DNA of 64,000 bases from Ulvibacter sp. MAR_2010_11 (GCF_002813135.1 NZ_PHTY01000001.1:2935501-2999500), one strand, 5' to 3'. Shown: positions 25,903-35,630, counted from the first letter of the stretch. Notes: generated by a model from the sequence alone, not told the origin. Numbers and translations are program-made.

Positions 25903-27983
25903 TGTTGCGTAAGTATTGAATTTACATATGCTCGTTCGGTTTCTGAAAAACCATCCATCATTCCCGAAATCATACTTTTATTGTTGAAATCCTTTATTAC
26001 TTCCCGAAACAATCCTCTGGCAAAATCGCGAAAACGCCAGGTAGGATGCACTGTGGCATTCACCAGGTTATGCAGAACTGTTGCGTCGTACAACTGAAGC
26101 TCATTCAAATATCCAAAAGCGCGTTGTCTAATTTCGAAACTATGATCTGGAGATGTATAACCCTTTAGTTCCTGTAAATAATTCGGCTTTTGTGCTTCGT
26201 GATAACCTTCGGTTACCAGAGCCAATACCAACCACAACTGACGCACATTTTTATCCTGAAAACCAATCACTCCCTTCACCTTGTCCATATATTCATTTCT
26301 TTTTTCAGGAAAAACAGACCAGAGATTGTAGAATGCAGCTTCCCTGGTGACATAAGATGCATCGTCCAAGAGCGATTCGTATTCGGGTTGTAATTCCTTC
26401 GGAATTACACTCAAAGTCAACGCAATTGCCTGCCGAATAAATAAATTGTCACTTTCAAAGCCTTGTTTGTATAACGGAAGCGTTTCAGCAAACGATTCAC
26501 CTTCCAACTGATATACAGCTTCTTGTCCAATGTATTCATTGGAGGAAATAAGTGCCGTTTTTAAAGGAATTATTTTATCCTTCATAGGAACAGAACGTAA
26601 AGCTGATACTTCAAAATAACGCTTAATAAATGGTGATTGAAGCAAGGATTCATAGGCTTGTTCGGCTTTGAAGGCAGATTGTTGCAACCAGTCTGTTTCC
26701 CATTTTGAAATATCTTTGCTGGAAACGGCTTTTACTTCAGCTAAAAAATCGGTTGTAGTGACATTTTGAAAGCTGTGCCTTTGCAAATAATTCTTCACAG
26801 CACTTTTAAAAGCTTCTTCTCCAATTAATTCTTTCAGAATATGCAACGCCCAGGCTCCTTTTTCATAAAAAGTTAAAGAACTAGCATTCGGATTTACTAC
26901 GCTCTCCCCCTTGCCTTCATCGCTTAGCTGTTTTAACTGCTCTGCTGTGTTGTATAACTTCCAGTAGTAATAATCACTTCCGAAGATTTCTTTTTCGGCC
27001 AGCAGCGCATAATAGCTTGCAAACCCTTCATGCAGCCAGTGATGTGTTCCCTCGGTCTCAGTGACTAAATTCCCGAACCATTGATGCGCCATTTCGTGGG
27101 CATTGACATTGACATAATTTCGATCATTAAAACCAATGGAGTCTACCACAAAAGCTTCAGAGAATACGGTAAGTGTAGTGTTTTCCATCCCTGCGTATAA
27201 AAAATCCTTTACAGGAACCTGTTTGTAATTCTGCCAGGGATAGGACAATCCGATTTCAGTCTCCAGAAAATCGAAGATTCTTTTGGTATACCTATAAGTA
27301 GTTTCGGTGTTGGAGGAATCAACCGGCTGAAAGTACAATTCAATGGGTATTCCCGAAGCAGATCGAAGCTCTTTTTTCTCAAAATCACCTATCACAAAGG
27401 CCACCAGATAACTCGACATGGGCTGTTGCATGTCCCATTTCCAGTATTTTTTTGAATTTTCTTCAGCAACTGAAATCAGTTTCCCATTGGCAATAACACT
27501 TTCATCCAAGGGTGCGACGATCGTGATGTCGAACTCAATTTTGTCGTTCATATCGTCTATACTGGGTAGCCAATGCGATGTGTACTTGCCTTGTCCCTGC
27601 GTCCAAATTTGCCCTACCGGGAAATAAACTGTCTGTTTAGGTATGGCTTCGTAAAAAAAAGAGGCTGTGTATTCTTTATTGGCTTCAAACGAGTTAACCA
27701 ACCAAATTTTCTTTTCAGAAACAGAAACGGACACACTTTCTAAAGCTGTTTGCACTAACTTCATATTCACGCCATCCAAAAAGATAGAATCTGTTTTTTG
27801 CAAGACTTTGAAGGTAACCGTCATTGTCCCAACAATCTTTTTTTCTGAAGCGATAGGCTCAACAACCGCATCTATATGTAAAAAATCGACGAATTGTTTC
27901 TGCTGGGCAATTCCCTGAAAACTCAAGAATACCAAAATACAAATACCAATTTTAAAAAGCTGTTTTTGTACGATACTGTGCAT
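25899..27983 (-). CDS. M1 family aminopeptidase, exported
   Basis: 694 residues. Signal peptide to about residue 26, with Gln residues after the likely cut (GIAQQKQ). Substrate motif AGMEN at 264-268 replaces GAMEN; zinc site HEMAHQW (H296, E297, H300) and E319 in LHEGFASYY are intact. The N-terminal beta saddle and C-terminal HEAT-like helices give full M1 length. Removes N-terminal residues from peptides, probably in the periplasm. It is translationally coupled (ATGA) to the frameshifted patatin. Confidence 0.92.
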   Translation of the reverse strand: MHSIVQKQLFKIGICILVFLSFQGIAQQKQFVDFLHIDAVVEPIASEKKIVGTMTVTFKVLQKTDSIFLDGVNMKLVQTALESVSVSVSEKKIWLVNSFEANKEYTASFFYEAIPKQTVYFPVGQIWTQGQGKYTSHWLPSIDDMNDKIEFDITIVAPLDESVIANGKLISVAEENSKKYWKWDMQQPMSSYLVAFVIGDFEKKELRSASGIPIELYFQPVDSSNTETTYRYTKRIFDFLETEIGLSYPWQNYKQVPVKDFLYAGMENTTLTVFSEAFVVDSIGFNDRNYVNVNAHEMAHQWFGNLVTETEGTHHWLHEGFASYYALLAEKEIFGSDYYYWKLYNTAEQLKQLSDEGKGESVVNPNASSLTFYEKGAWALHILKELIGEEAFKSAVKNYLQRHSFQNVTTTDFLAEVKAVSSKDISKWETDWLQQSAFKAEQAYESLLQSPFIKRYFEVSALRSVPMKDKIIPLKTALISSNEYIGQEAVYQLEGESFAETLPLYKQGFESDNLFIRQAIALTLSVIPKELQPEYESLLDDASYVTREAAFYNLWSVFPEKRNEYMDKVKGVIGFQDKNVRQLWLVLALVTEGYHEAQKPNYLQELKGYTSPDHSFEIRQRAFGYLNELQLYDATVLHNLVNATVHPTWRFRDFARGLFREVIKDFNNKSMISGMMDGFSETERAYVNSILTQQ

Positions 27984-28006
27984 AGTTAAAGATATTCAAT
28001 AATAAC

Positions 28007-28040
28007 AAAAAAAGCAGGCATTTGTTACAATACCTGCCTC
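28007..28040 (-). terminator. Rho-independent terminator after the PNGase F-like gene
   Basis: On the minus strand GCAGGTATT pairs with AATGCCTGC and is followed by seven T. It lies 27-60 bp after the PNGase F-like stop and just upstream of the M1 aminopeptidase start. Confidence 0.8.
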
Positions 28041-28065
28041 TTAAATTTTATTATAAAACCTGAAT

Positions 28066-29454
28066 TTACTCCGTAACTATAGGTGTTTCTATAGGAGTAT
28101 TGCTTTTTACGACCACGAAATTAGAAATTGCATAGTAAGCGTTGCTTGTCCCTCCACTGTCACTCGTCCAATCTTCCAAATCGTATTCGAACGTGAAGGT
28201 TTCTCCTGCCATGGAAGTTGTAAAACTATCAATTCTATTAGGCACAGCCATTCCGGGACACCACCCTGCTCTATCCGGAGCCCAGTTTCCGCCTTGCGGC
28301 TGCACCGGGTTGCTTCCACACCCAATTGCATTCATATCGTGTACAAATCCTGTGGTCCCATTAATTAGCACTTGATGTATTCTAAAGCACCACTCGGCAC
28401 ACGGTCTCCCACCCGGATCGTTAGGGGTTGCATGTCCCCAACCTGTGATGATGGTGCGCAAGTTAGTTACTTCGGCATTATCGGGAATGGTTACTGTTTT
28501 ATCGACATCAAAATTGTTTGGAACGCCGTACGGAATACCATCCAATGAGTGTCTGTTGTATTGTAAAATTTCGGCAATTGCATAGTAGGGGTAAGCTATA
28601 TCGCCACCGGTAGTCACGTCGAAATCTACCGATACGTTCCAGCCGTCTGCTCCCCACACCTCTACAAAGGATTTTAACTCAACCGTTCCTGAAAGCATCG
28701 ATTTGAAGTCGGTAACATCAATTTCGAAACCTCTTTCCAACTGGTGGTTATCCACGCCATAAGGCGTAATATATCTCCCTATTTCCATCCAACTGGCGTT
28801 TAATGGGTTTTTCACGGCTATATTTGCAAACACATCCCAGGCGTTACAACCTTCTCCTGGACACTCTAACTGCACATACATAGTAATTTTCGACACCTGA
28901 GTCATATCGAAGGGGAATTCGAAAGAACCCGTTCGAGTTTGAGACAGGCCATTACCGAATCCGTGTCTCGAATTTTGAAAAGTTTGTACGTTTGTCACGG
29001 TTTCCGTTGCCAATACACTGTTTCCGGTAACACTGATGGTTTCGGTACCCGCATCTACGCTGGATATTGTCACTGTTCCCTCTATAGTTCCCAAATTCTG
29101 ATTATTGGGAGCGAAGCGTACATAGATAAGTTTGTCATCAATATTCGCATTTGTCGCGGTAAACGAAAGGGTATTGGTATAAATAGCACCATCTCTTGAA
29201 ATTTCAAATTGAGCTTCGGAAGATGTAACGATGAGCTCATTGGTTAAATTCGTAGCATCGATTACAAAAGACTGTCTTGTAGAAACCTGATTTAATACAA
29301 CATTATTAAAATCTAAATCCGTAACATCTACCGTAAATTGTGGTGTTAGATCAATTAGATTGGAAGATTCGTCCTTGGTACAACTGTGTATAAAGAAGAC
29401 TGCCAAAAGCAAAAGGAAAGTGGAAGTTATATTAAAAACGGAACGAAATTTCAT
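28066..29454 (-). CDS. Peptide-N-glycosidase F (PNGase F) homologue, lipoprotein with extra Ig-like domain
   Basis: 462 residues from ATG 29454 (MKFRSVF), which gives a lipobox IHSC with Cys25; an upstream in-frame ATG at 29505 adds 17 residues and spoils the signal. Residues about 38-148 form an Ig-like domain of the choice-of-anchor D/ASPM-Hydin type. Residues 150-462 align end to end with Elizabethkingia PNGase F. By that alignment the catalytic Asp60, Glu118 and Glu206 correspond to D207 (CNAWD), E265 (VEVW) and E354 (CAEWCF). The three disulphide Cys pairs and GNWAPDRAGWCPGMAVP are kept. It should release N-glycans from glycoproteins. Confidence 0.9.
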   Translation of the reverse strand: MKFRSVFNITSTFLLLLAVFFIHSCTKDESSNLIDLTPQFTVDVTDLDFNNVVLNQVSTRQSFVIDATNLTNELIVTSSEAQFEISRDGAIYTNTLSFTATNANIDDKLIYVRFAPNNQNLGTIEGTVTISSVDAGTETISVTGNSVLATETVTNVQTFQNSRHGFGNGLSQTRTGSFEFPFDMTQVSKITMYVQLECPGEGCNAWDVFANIAVKNPLNASWMEIGRYITPYGVDNHQLERGFEIDVTDFKSMLSGTVELKSFVEVWGADGWNVSVDFDVTTGGDIAYPYYAIAEILQYNRHSLDGIPYGVPNNFDVDKTVTIPDNAEVTNLRTIITGWGHATPNDPGGRPCAEWCFRIHQVLINGTTGFVHDMNAIGCGSNPVQPQGGNWAPDRAGWCPGMAVPNRIDSFTTSMAGETFTFEYDLEDWTSDSGGTSNAYYAISNFVVVKSNTPIETPIVTE

Positions 29455-29585
29455 GGTAATTATAGTTTTTATTAGTGATGCCGAAAATACTAAAAATATG
29501 TGCATTTCGCTTCAATTTGGTTGTTAAGCTTATAAATATCTTAAGAAGGCTACTTTACAAACTTGGGATTTGTTAAATTCGTTTT

Positions 29586-31691
29586 ATGAATTCTAATTTC
29601 TTGCAAACTCCTATAGATTATCTGAAGGGCGTAGGTCCTAATCGGGCAGCCCTGCTAAAAAAGGAGCTTGGAATTCATACCTTTCAGGATTTACTGAATT
29701 TATTTCCCAACAGATATTTAGATCGGACTCAATATTACAAAATAGGGCAATTGCAACAAACCAATGCCGAAGTTCAAATAATTGGGAAGATCACGCATAT
29801 TAAAAGTGTGCAACAACAGCGTGGAAAGCGCTTAGTTGCAACGTTTATAGACGAAACCGGCACTATGGAACTGGTTTGGTTTCGGGGTCATAAATGGATT
29901 AAGGAAAATCTGAAGCCGAATGTGCCCTATGTTATCTTCGGAAAAACAAACTGGTTTAATGGTAGTTTTTCGATGCCTCATCCCGAAATGGAATTGCTGG
30001 AGGCGCATGAAAAAAGTATTCGTTCTGCCATGCAACCGGTGTACCCTTCCACCGAAAAATTATCGAACAGCGGAATTACAAATAGAGTTGTTAACGGACT
30101 CATGCAACAACTCTTTTTAGAGTCCCAAAATAACTTCGAAGAAAGCCTTTCAAAACCACTTCTCGATCAGCTAAAATTACTGCCAAAAAGTGAGGCCCTT
30201 TTTAATGTACATTTTCCAAAAAATCAAGCCCTTTTAGCACGTGCTCAATACCGATTAAAATTTGAAGAATTATTCTACATTCAACTGCAATTAATTCGGA
30301 AAAATCTAATTCATAAAGCAAAAATTAAGGGGTATCCATTCGATAAAATAGGAAGTAATTTTACCACCTTCTACAGTCACCATTTACCCTTCCAACTAAC
30401 CGAGGCACAGAAACGGGTAGTTAAAGAAATTCGCAACGATTTGGGCAGCAATGCACAGATGAATCGTTTGTTGCAAGGTGACGTAGGTTCGGGAAAGACC
30501 ATAGTTGCGTTATTATCAATGTTTATAGCACTTGACAATGGTTTTCAAGCCTGTTTAATGGCCCCGACTGAAATTTTGTCAGTCCAACACTATAATGGTA
30601 TAGTCGAATTATGTAACAATTTGAATACCAGCATAGAACTACTTACCGGTTCAACTAAAGCTTCAAAAAGGAAAGAAATTCATAAAAAGCTGGAATATGG
30701 TGAAATAAACATCTTAATTGGCACCCATGCCCTACTCGAAGATACGGTAAAATTTAAAAATTTAGGCCTTGCCATCATCGACGAACAACATCGTTTTGGA
30801 GTGGCTCAACGCAGTAAATTATGGCACAAAAATGAGTATCCTCCACACGTTCTGGTAATGACCGCTACCCCCATCCCCCGCACCCTCGCTATGAGCGTTT
30901 ATGGCGACCTTGATATTAGTGTAATTGACGAACTTCCGCCGGGCAGAAAAGAGGTGAAAACTGTGCACCGTTTTGATTCGAACAGACTGAAGGTTTTTCG
31001 GTTTTTAAAGGATGAAATTTCAAAGGGCAGACAGGTCTATATTGTATACCCCTTAATACAGGAAAGTGAAGCTTTGGATTATAAAGATTTGATGGATGGA
31101 TACGAGAGCATTGCACGGGAGTTTCCAATGCCAAATTATCAAATTTCGATTGTCCATGGCCAAATGAAGTCGGTTGATAAAGATTTTGAAATGAACCGAT
31201 TTGTAAAAGGTGAAACACACATCATGGTGGCGACAACCGTAATTGAGGTAGGTGTCGATGTTCCCAATGCCAGTGTAATGGTCATAGAAAGTGCCGAACG
31301 CTTCGGATTGTCACAGCTGCACCAGTTGCGGGGTCGCGTAGGACGTGGCGCAGAACAGAGTTATTGTATTTTAATGACTGGCAACAAACTGTCCGACGAT
31401 GCCCGCACCCGTTTAGAGACGATGGTGCGCACAAACGACGGTTTTGAAATTAGTGAAGTAGATTTAAAATTACGAGGACCGGGTGACCTTATGGGAACAC
31501 AACAAAGCGGCGTACTCAACCTTCGGATTGCAGATATTATGAAGGATGGTGAGATTTTGAAGATTGCCAGAAGCTATGCCATTCAGGTATTAAAGCAGGA
31601 CCCCTCACTGTCCCAACCTGAAAACATTCCCATAAAAAAGACCTTTGCCCAGTTAACGAGGTATAAAAACATTTGGAATTATATTTCGTAA
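29586..31691 (+). CDS. recG: ATP-dependent DNA helicase RecG
   Basis: 701 residues, full length. N-terminal wedge domain with GVGPNRAALLKKELG (15-29) and the OB-like part ending near 140, Walker A GDVGSGKT (298-305), IIDEQHRFGVAQR (motif II), MTATPIPRTLA (motif III), and VATTVIEVGVDVPNA and QLHQLRGRVGRG in the second RecA domain. The C-terminal TRG motif region DLKLRGPGDLMGTQQSG is intact. Reverses stalled replication forks and resolves Holliday junctions. Confidence 0.96.
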   Translation: MNSNFLQTPIDYLKGVGPNRAALLKKELGIHTFQDLLNLFPNRYLDRTQYYKIGQLQQTNAEVQIIGKITHIKSVQQQRGKRLVATFIDETGTMELVWFRGHKWIKENLKPNVPYVIFGKTNWFNGSFSMPHPEMELLEAHEKSIRSAMQPVYPSTEKLSNSGITNRVVNGLMQQLFLESQNNFEESLSKPLLDQLKLLPKSEALFNVHFPKNQALLARAQYRLKFEELFYIQLQLIRKNLIHKAKIKGYPFDKIGSNFTTFYSHHLPFQLTEAQKRVVKEIRNDLGSNAQMNRLLQGDVGSGKTIVALLSMFIALDNGFQACLMAPTEILSVQHYNGIVELCNNLNTSIELLTGSTKASKRKEIHKKLEYGEINILIGTHALLEDTVKFKNLGLAIIDEQHRFGVAQRSKLWHKNEYPPHVLVMTATPIPRTLAMSVYGDLDISVIDELPPGRKEVKTVHRFDSNRLKVFRFLKDEISKGRQVYIVYPLIQESEALDYKDLMDGYESIAREFPMPNYQISIVHGQMKSVDKDFEMNRFVKGETHIMVATTVIEVGVDVPNASVMVIESAERFGLSQLHQLRGRVGRGAEQSYCILMTGNKLSDDARTRLETMVRTNDGFEISEVDLKLRGPGDLMGTQQSGVLNLRIADIMKDGEILKIARSYAIQVLKQDPSLSQPENIPIKKTFAQLTRYKNIWNYIS

Positions 31692-31704
31692 AATAAAACG
31701 TTCA

Positions 31705-32127
31705 TTACTCTTTCACCAATTTTAAACGGGCCCCACCATTTGGGAGAGTAACAATTACAAAATAGGCTCCCGATTTCAAGTTTGAAATAGACATTGAGAA
31801 CCCTGAGGTTGCTTTGTAATTAACTTGCTTTAATTTCTCTCCCAACACACTGTAAATAGAAGCATCTGCGTTTTCAAATTCGGCTCCAAGGTCGATTGTT
31901 ATCAAATCGGTGGAAGGGTTTGGGTATAGACGAATCTGATTGATTGAGGTGTTATTTTCCGTCTCTAAATTAAACAATCGTAATTCATTTTCATTAACCC
32001 CGGTTTGCATATACTGACCTAAACAACTTGAAAACATTCCCAAACAAATTACCATACCAATAAAACTGCTTTTTTGAGAAAATTTTAAAGTGGGAACTAA
32101 TTTTCGGATGGGTCCAAGATTTTTCAT
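31705..32127 (-). CDS. Minimal T9SS type A sorting-domain protein
   Basis: 140 residues. Hydrophobic signal-like segment around 20-38, then only a short linker (about 40-62) before a type A sorting domain: IRLYPNPSTDLITIDL, LGEKLKQVNY, SGAYFVIVTLPNG and a final ARLKLVKE. Almost the whole mature protein is the C-terminal T9SS signal, so the cargo is absent or tiny. Start uncertain: Met1 gives a long positive n-region, while internal Met25 gives too short a signal peptide. Convergent with recG. Confidence 0.75.
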   Translation of the reverse strand: MKNLGPIRKLVPTLKFSQKSSFIGMVICLGMFSSCLGQYMQTGVNENELRLFNLETENNTSINQIRLYPNPSTDLITIDLGAEFENADASIYSVLGEKLKQVNYKATSGFSMSISNLKSGAYFVIVTLPNGGARLKLVKE

Positions 32128-32180
32128 AATTCAGTATAATTTATTCATTATGAGACAAATGTAGACCGTAATCTTTGTAT

Positions 32181-32238
32181 ATACCCTAGTGATACCCTTC
32201 AGTTTACAAGGGGAAAATTCCCCTATTTAGGATAGGGG
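32181..32238. promoter_or_regulatory. Repeat-rich regulatory region between divergent genes
   Basis: Direct repeats ATACCCT at 32181-32187 and 32192-32198 lie next to GGGGAA-AA-TTCCCC (32210-32223), which shares its CCCC with a second hairpin CCCCTAT-TTAGG-ATAGGGG (32220-32238). As the flanking genes diverge, these are not 3' terminators; they look like an operator or a mutually exclusive pair of stem-loops. No factor is identified. Confidence 0.45.
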
Positions 32239-32340
32239 ATTCTATTTTTTTTACTTCGTTGAATTCGACAATTTCAATTAATACAAATAAAAAAGCTAAA
32301 TTGTTTCAATAAATGGTTAGCGATTTTAAGCCACTTTCTT

Positions 32341-32925
32341 ATGAAAAATCCCTTCAATTTATCCTTTCTTTTACTGTTTACAGTATTTAGCATTGGAAGT
32401 GTAAAAGCGCAGGCTTCACTGGATGGGACTCACGAAGAATGGGAATATGCGTTGGAAGGAACCGGTGATATACTGCAAATAGGCATCCCGGTTACCGCCG
32501 GTATTGTTTCGCTTCTCGAAAAAGACTATGAAGGCACCAAACAATTGGCTCTTTCTTATGGCACCACAATGGCTATTACGTATACCCTGAAACATCTTAT
32601 AAAAAGTAGGCGTCCGGAAGGACGCAACAGGTACGATTCCTTCCCTAGCGGGCATACCTCTTCGGCATTTTCGGGAGCAGCATTTATTCAAAAGCGATAC
32701 GGATGGAAATACGGTTGGATTGCGTATTTCCTGGCAAGTATCGTAGGCGTTAGCAGAATGGAAGGTCCGGACGGATATCACAACTTTTGGGACATTGTGG
32801 GAGGAGCCACCGTGGGGATAGGCAGTAGTTACTTATATACGACCTCGTATGCAAAAGAAACGGTCCAAATTGGTTTTTCTTCCGGAAATAAAAGCTATCT
32901 CTTCAGCATTTATTATAGCTTCTGA
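32341..32925 (+). CDS. PAP2 family phosphatase, exported
   Basis: 194 residues. Signal peptide to about residue 23 (VKA-QAS, Gln after the cut). The three phosphatase motifs are in order: KHLIKSRRPEGR (KxxxxxxRP, 83-92), PSGHTS (103-108), and SRMEGPDGYHNFWD (SR-x6-H-x3-D). It should hydrolyse lipid phosphates such as undecaprenyl or phosphatidic acid at the periplasmic face. A repeat-rich regulatory region lies upstream. Start ATG 32341 gives the complete signal peptide. Confidence 0.9.
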   Translation: MKNPFNLSFLLLFTVFSIGSVKAQASLDGTHEEWEYALEGTGDILQIGIPVTAGIVSLLEKDYEGTKQLALSYGTTMAITYTLKHLIKSRRPEGRNRYDSFPSGHTSSAFSGAAFIQKRYGWKYGWIAYFLASIVGVSRMEGPDGYHNFWDIVGGATVGIGSSYLYTTSYAKETVQIGFSSGNKSYLFSIYYSF

Positions 32926-33033
32926 AAAATAATTTCACACCTCAAAATTATTTTTATATAAATATAAATAGTTAACTTCAAACCACTTAACTTTATATAA
33001 GTAGATGAAATGACTAACTAATTCACAACTGCT

Positions 33034-34374
33034 ATGGCCACACCAAAGAATATTTCCCGAATCCCCTTGCTCCTATTTTCGATTCTTCTTCTACTCCTAA
33101 CGGCCTGTGGAGATAACAATTCGGACAAACCTGAATCCTTCGAAAAGTTTCTAAAACCAAAAACAGAAACTTTTGAAGCCACTACGCAGGAAAACACCGC
33201 TGCGGTGTCGGCTTCGGTCATAAAATCTCTCGATTCGTACGATGCAAAAACCGGTACCTATGTCTTTTCAGATAATGCAGATGAAGTGGAAGATCTCAAG
33301 CCGGGAACGGTTGTTTTGTTTGAAACGCATTCCCTTCGGAAGATAAAAAGCGTAAAGAAGGAAGGTAGGAAAATTGTAGTCACCTCTGAATATGCCAGAC
33401 TAACAGACTATTACAAGGATGCAAAAATAAGCTACGAAACCCCGGTAAATTGGAACGATTTTCAGAGCAGTTCTATTGGAATGAATATCGGTCAGCCCAT
33501 TGCCACCATGGCAACCCCAATGATGAGTCTCATAAGTCCGCAAGATGGAGAAATTGAAGCAGGTGAAACTGAAGGATCTAATGTTGTTCTGCAACGCGAG
33601 ATAAATGGTTGGAAGATTAAATTTGAACTCAATCCCGTAGCAGGCAGCAGATTAAATATTAAACTTTCTGCTACCAAAGGAAATGTTTGCAGTATCACTG
33701 CCGAAGGATTTATCTCTTCGTTTACCAGCAATGCAGATGTCGTTATTGAAGGTGGGGCAACACAACATGTATCGTACAATAATAACGGCATGCAGGGAGA
33801 GATGGAAGTTAAGTTCGCGGCTGTAGGCCTGGGGTCTGAAATTGCCATCTTGGAAATTCCCGCGAGTATTGAGCGCACTATCCTTGTCAACGGTATCATT
33901 CCGGTTACACTCCGACTTAAAGCAAATCTTAAAATTTATCCCGAAGTGGCTGCAGGAAGCAGTAGTCAGGTGAGTATGAAACTGACTTATGACAGTAACA
34001 TCGGCTTTTCATACGAAGCAGGTAGAGTTACTTCCCGAGGAGAAGTCACGGGAGATAATGCTCGACAAACGGGAGACAGTAACACGGCAACTGCCGGTAT
34101 AGCCGGAATGGGTGTAGGCGTGGAATTCCCACGGATGGAAGTAGGTATTTTAGGAAATACCATTGTGCCCTATATTTTGCTGAACACACATACCTCGTCG
34201 TATTTAAGTACCGGATTGCTCGATAACAGACCCTGCCATACAGCTACCTGTAAATATGAAGTCCATGTGGGTGTAAGTCTTAACTTTCTGGGTATTGCCT
34301 CCGTTAATCACGATTACAAGGCGTTCGAGGAAGAAAAACGTTGGGTGGCAGAAGGTTCACATTGTGGGGATTGA
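33034..34374 (+). CDS. Lipoprotein of unknown function
   Basis: 446 residues. Lipobox LLTAC with Cys25 and an acidic/Asn linker. The rest is largely beta-strand-like with no motif I recognise; the C-terminal 60 residues contain paired Cys (RPCHTATCKYE) that may form a disulphide and an end GSHCGD. Upstream has TAACTTTA, only partly TAnnTTTG-like. Unlike its neighbours it has no clear family. It is convergent with the TlpA gene. Surface-exposed envelope protein is the best description. Confidence 0.7.
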   Translation: MATPKNISRIPLLLFSILLLLLTACGDNNSDKPESFEKFLKPKTETFEATTQENTAAVSASVIKSLDSYDAKTGTYVFSDNADEVEDLKPGTVVLFETHSLRKIKSVKKEGRKIVVTSEYARLTDYYKDAKISYETPVNWNDFQSSSIGMNIGQPIATMATPMMSLISPQDGEIEAGETEGSNVVLQREINGWKIKFELNPVAGSRLNIKLSATKGNVCSITAEGFISSFTSNADVVIEGGATQHVSYNNNGMQGEMEVKFAAVGLGSEIAILEIPASIERTILVNGIIPVTLRLKANLKIYPEVAAGSSSQVSMKLTYDSNIGFSYEAGRVTSRGEVTGDNARQTGDSNTATAGIAGMGVGVEFPRMEVGILGNTIVPYILLNTHTSSYLSTGLLDNRPCHTATCKYEVHVGVSLNFLGIASVNHDYKAFEEEKRWVAEGSHCGD

Positions 34375-34406
34375 GAATATCAAAGTTAACAGGTGACAAT
34401 AAGCAT

Positions 34407-35630
34407 TTACTCTTTCAGCAATTGATCCACAAAAGCCTCAAATTCTTTTACAAATTTTGTGTACTCCTCTCCTGTGGCGGGGCCATTAAATCCTGTATGG
34501 ATTCTGCGCACCTTCCCTGTCTTATCAATAAAAATGGTAGTGGGATAAGACAAAACATGATTTAGCATAGGTAATTTATCGTTGGCCTTTTGTTTACTAC
34601 CTCCGCCATACTGCGCCAATAAAATTGGATAAGGCACTTCTACAGCTGTTCGCAATTTTTCAATGGCTTGAAGTGCTCTGGCTTCAGTTTTGGCATATTC
34701 GAAAGCCAGGGCAACCATTTCCAGACTATCGCTTTTGTTTGCCTTATAAAATTGGGTAAAGTATTTTGTTTCATCTAAGCAATTAGGACACCAGGTTCCC
34801 ATTATTTGTACGATTACCACTTTATTTTTAAATTGGTCATCGTCCAAGGATACCATTTTCCCTTTTGAATCGGGGAATGAAAACTTTAATCTATCATAAC
34901 CTTCCTTTAAAAAAGTGAGGGAATCGGCTTTGGGCAATTCGAACATTTCGTTACGCTTTGCAGTAAATGGCTCTTTCCAATGACTCCCGCTGTAAAATAT
35001 ACCCTCCATAAGGCTGTCGTTTACAACTGCTTCAAATAAAAAGGCATGTGCTCCATCGAAAGTTGAGAGTTTAAGCGAATCCCCTTCCACTGCCCCTTCC
35101 AAATATCTGTAATCTCCGGTTGTGGTTCTAAATGTACCGGTTACCTTATGCCCTATTTGATCAAAAATACCCTTGGCGATATAGCGATCTTCGGCAGTAT
35201 TGGGACTAAAAACGGCTTCCCAATTTCCCTTTACGGTTTGCTTTGGCGCAACTTTTACATTAAAACGTTCGGCCCGCCCCTGTTTCATTTTAAAAGGTAC
35301 AGTTCGGTCCATACTAGGTTTAATAAAATCGCCATAGATAGAATCTTCGGCAAAAATTCCTTTAAAAACCCCTTCAAATACAGGATGATTAATATGAATG
35401 GAATCTCCAAAGAAGGTCACATCTGTAATTTCAATTTTTTCTTCCGCATTAAAAAAGTACAAGGTCTTATCGGCTGTGTATTCCATTAAGAAGGGAAGCT
35501 TTTTTCCCTTTCCCAAATCCAATTCGACTCGCCACTCTCCTACCTTCGGAGTTTTAGGGTCCCTATCACAGGAAATAAAAAGACCCAGTGTGAGTAGCGT
35601 AAAAAAATATCGAGTAAAATTGACTTGCAT
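34407..35630 (-). CDS. TlpA family disulphide reductase lipoprotein
   Basis: 407 residues. Lipobox FISC with Cys21, a beta-rich N-terminal half (30-230) seen in many Bacteroidota TlpA proteins, then a thioredoxin domain from about 250 with active-site C281-PN-C284 (GTWCPNC) and PYPILLAQYG, YPTTIFIDKTG. It is an envelope thiol-disulphide oxidoreductase, probably for cytochrome c or outer-membrane protein maturation. It follows the coiled-coil gene 35720-36493 on the same strand but a terminator separates them. Confidence 0.88.
   Translation of the reverse strand: MQVNFTRYFFTLLTLGLFISCDRDPKTPKVGEWRVELDLGKGKKLPFLMEYTADKTLYFFNAEEKIEITDVTFFGDSIHINHPVFEGVFKGIFAEDSIYGDFIKPSMDRTVPFKMKQGRAERFNVKVAPKQTVKGNWEAVFSPNTAEDRYIAKGIFDQIGHKVTGTFRTTTGDYRYLEGAVEGDSLKLSTFDGAHAFLFEAVVNDSLMEGIFYSGSHWKEPFTAKRNEMFELPKADSLTFLKEGYDRLKFSFPDSKGKMVSLDDDQFKNKVVIVQIMGTWCPNCLDETKYFTQFYKANKSDSLEMVALAFEYAKTEARALQAIEKLRTAVEVPYPILLAQYGGGSKQKANDKLPMLNHVLSYPTTIFIDKTGKVRRIHTGFNGPATGEEYTKFVKEFEAFVDQLLKE

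Noticed and set aside
28107-28331. Minus-strand 74-codon frame inside the PNGase F-like gene
   Set aside because: Shadow of the real gene in another frame; the real frame carries all catalytic motifs.
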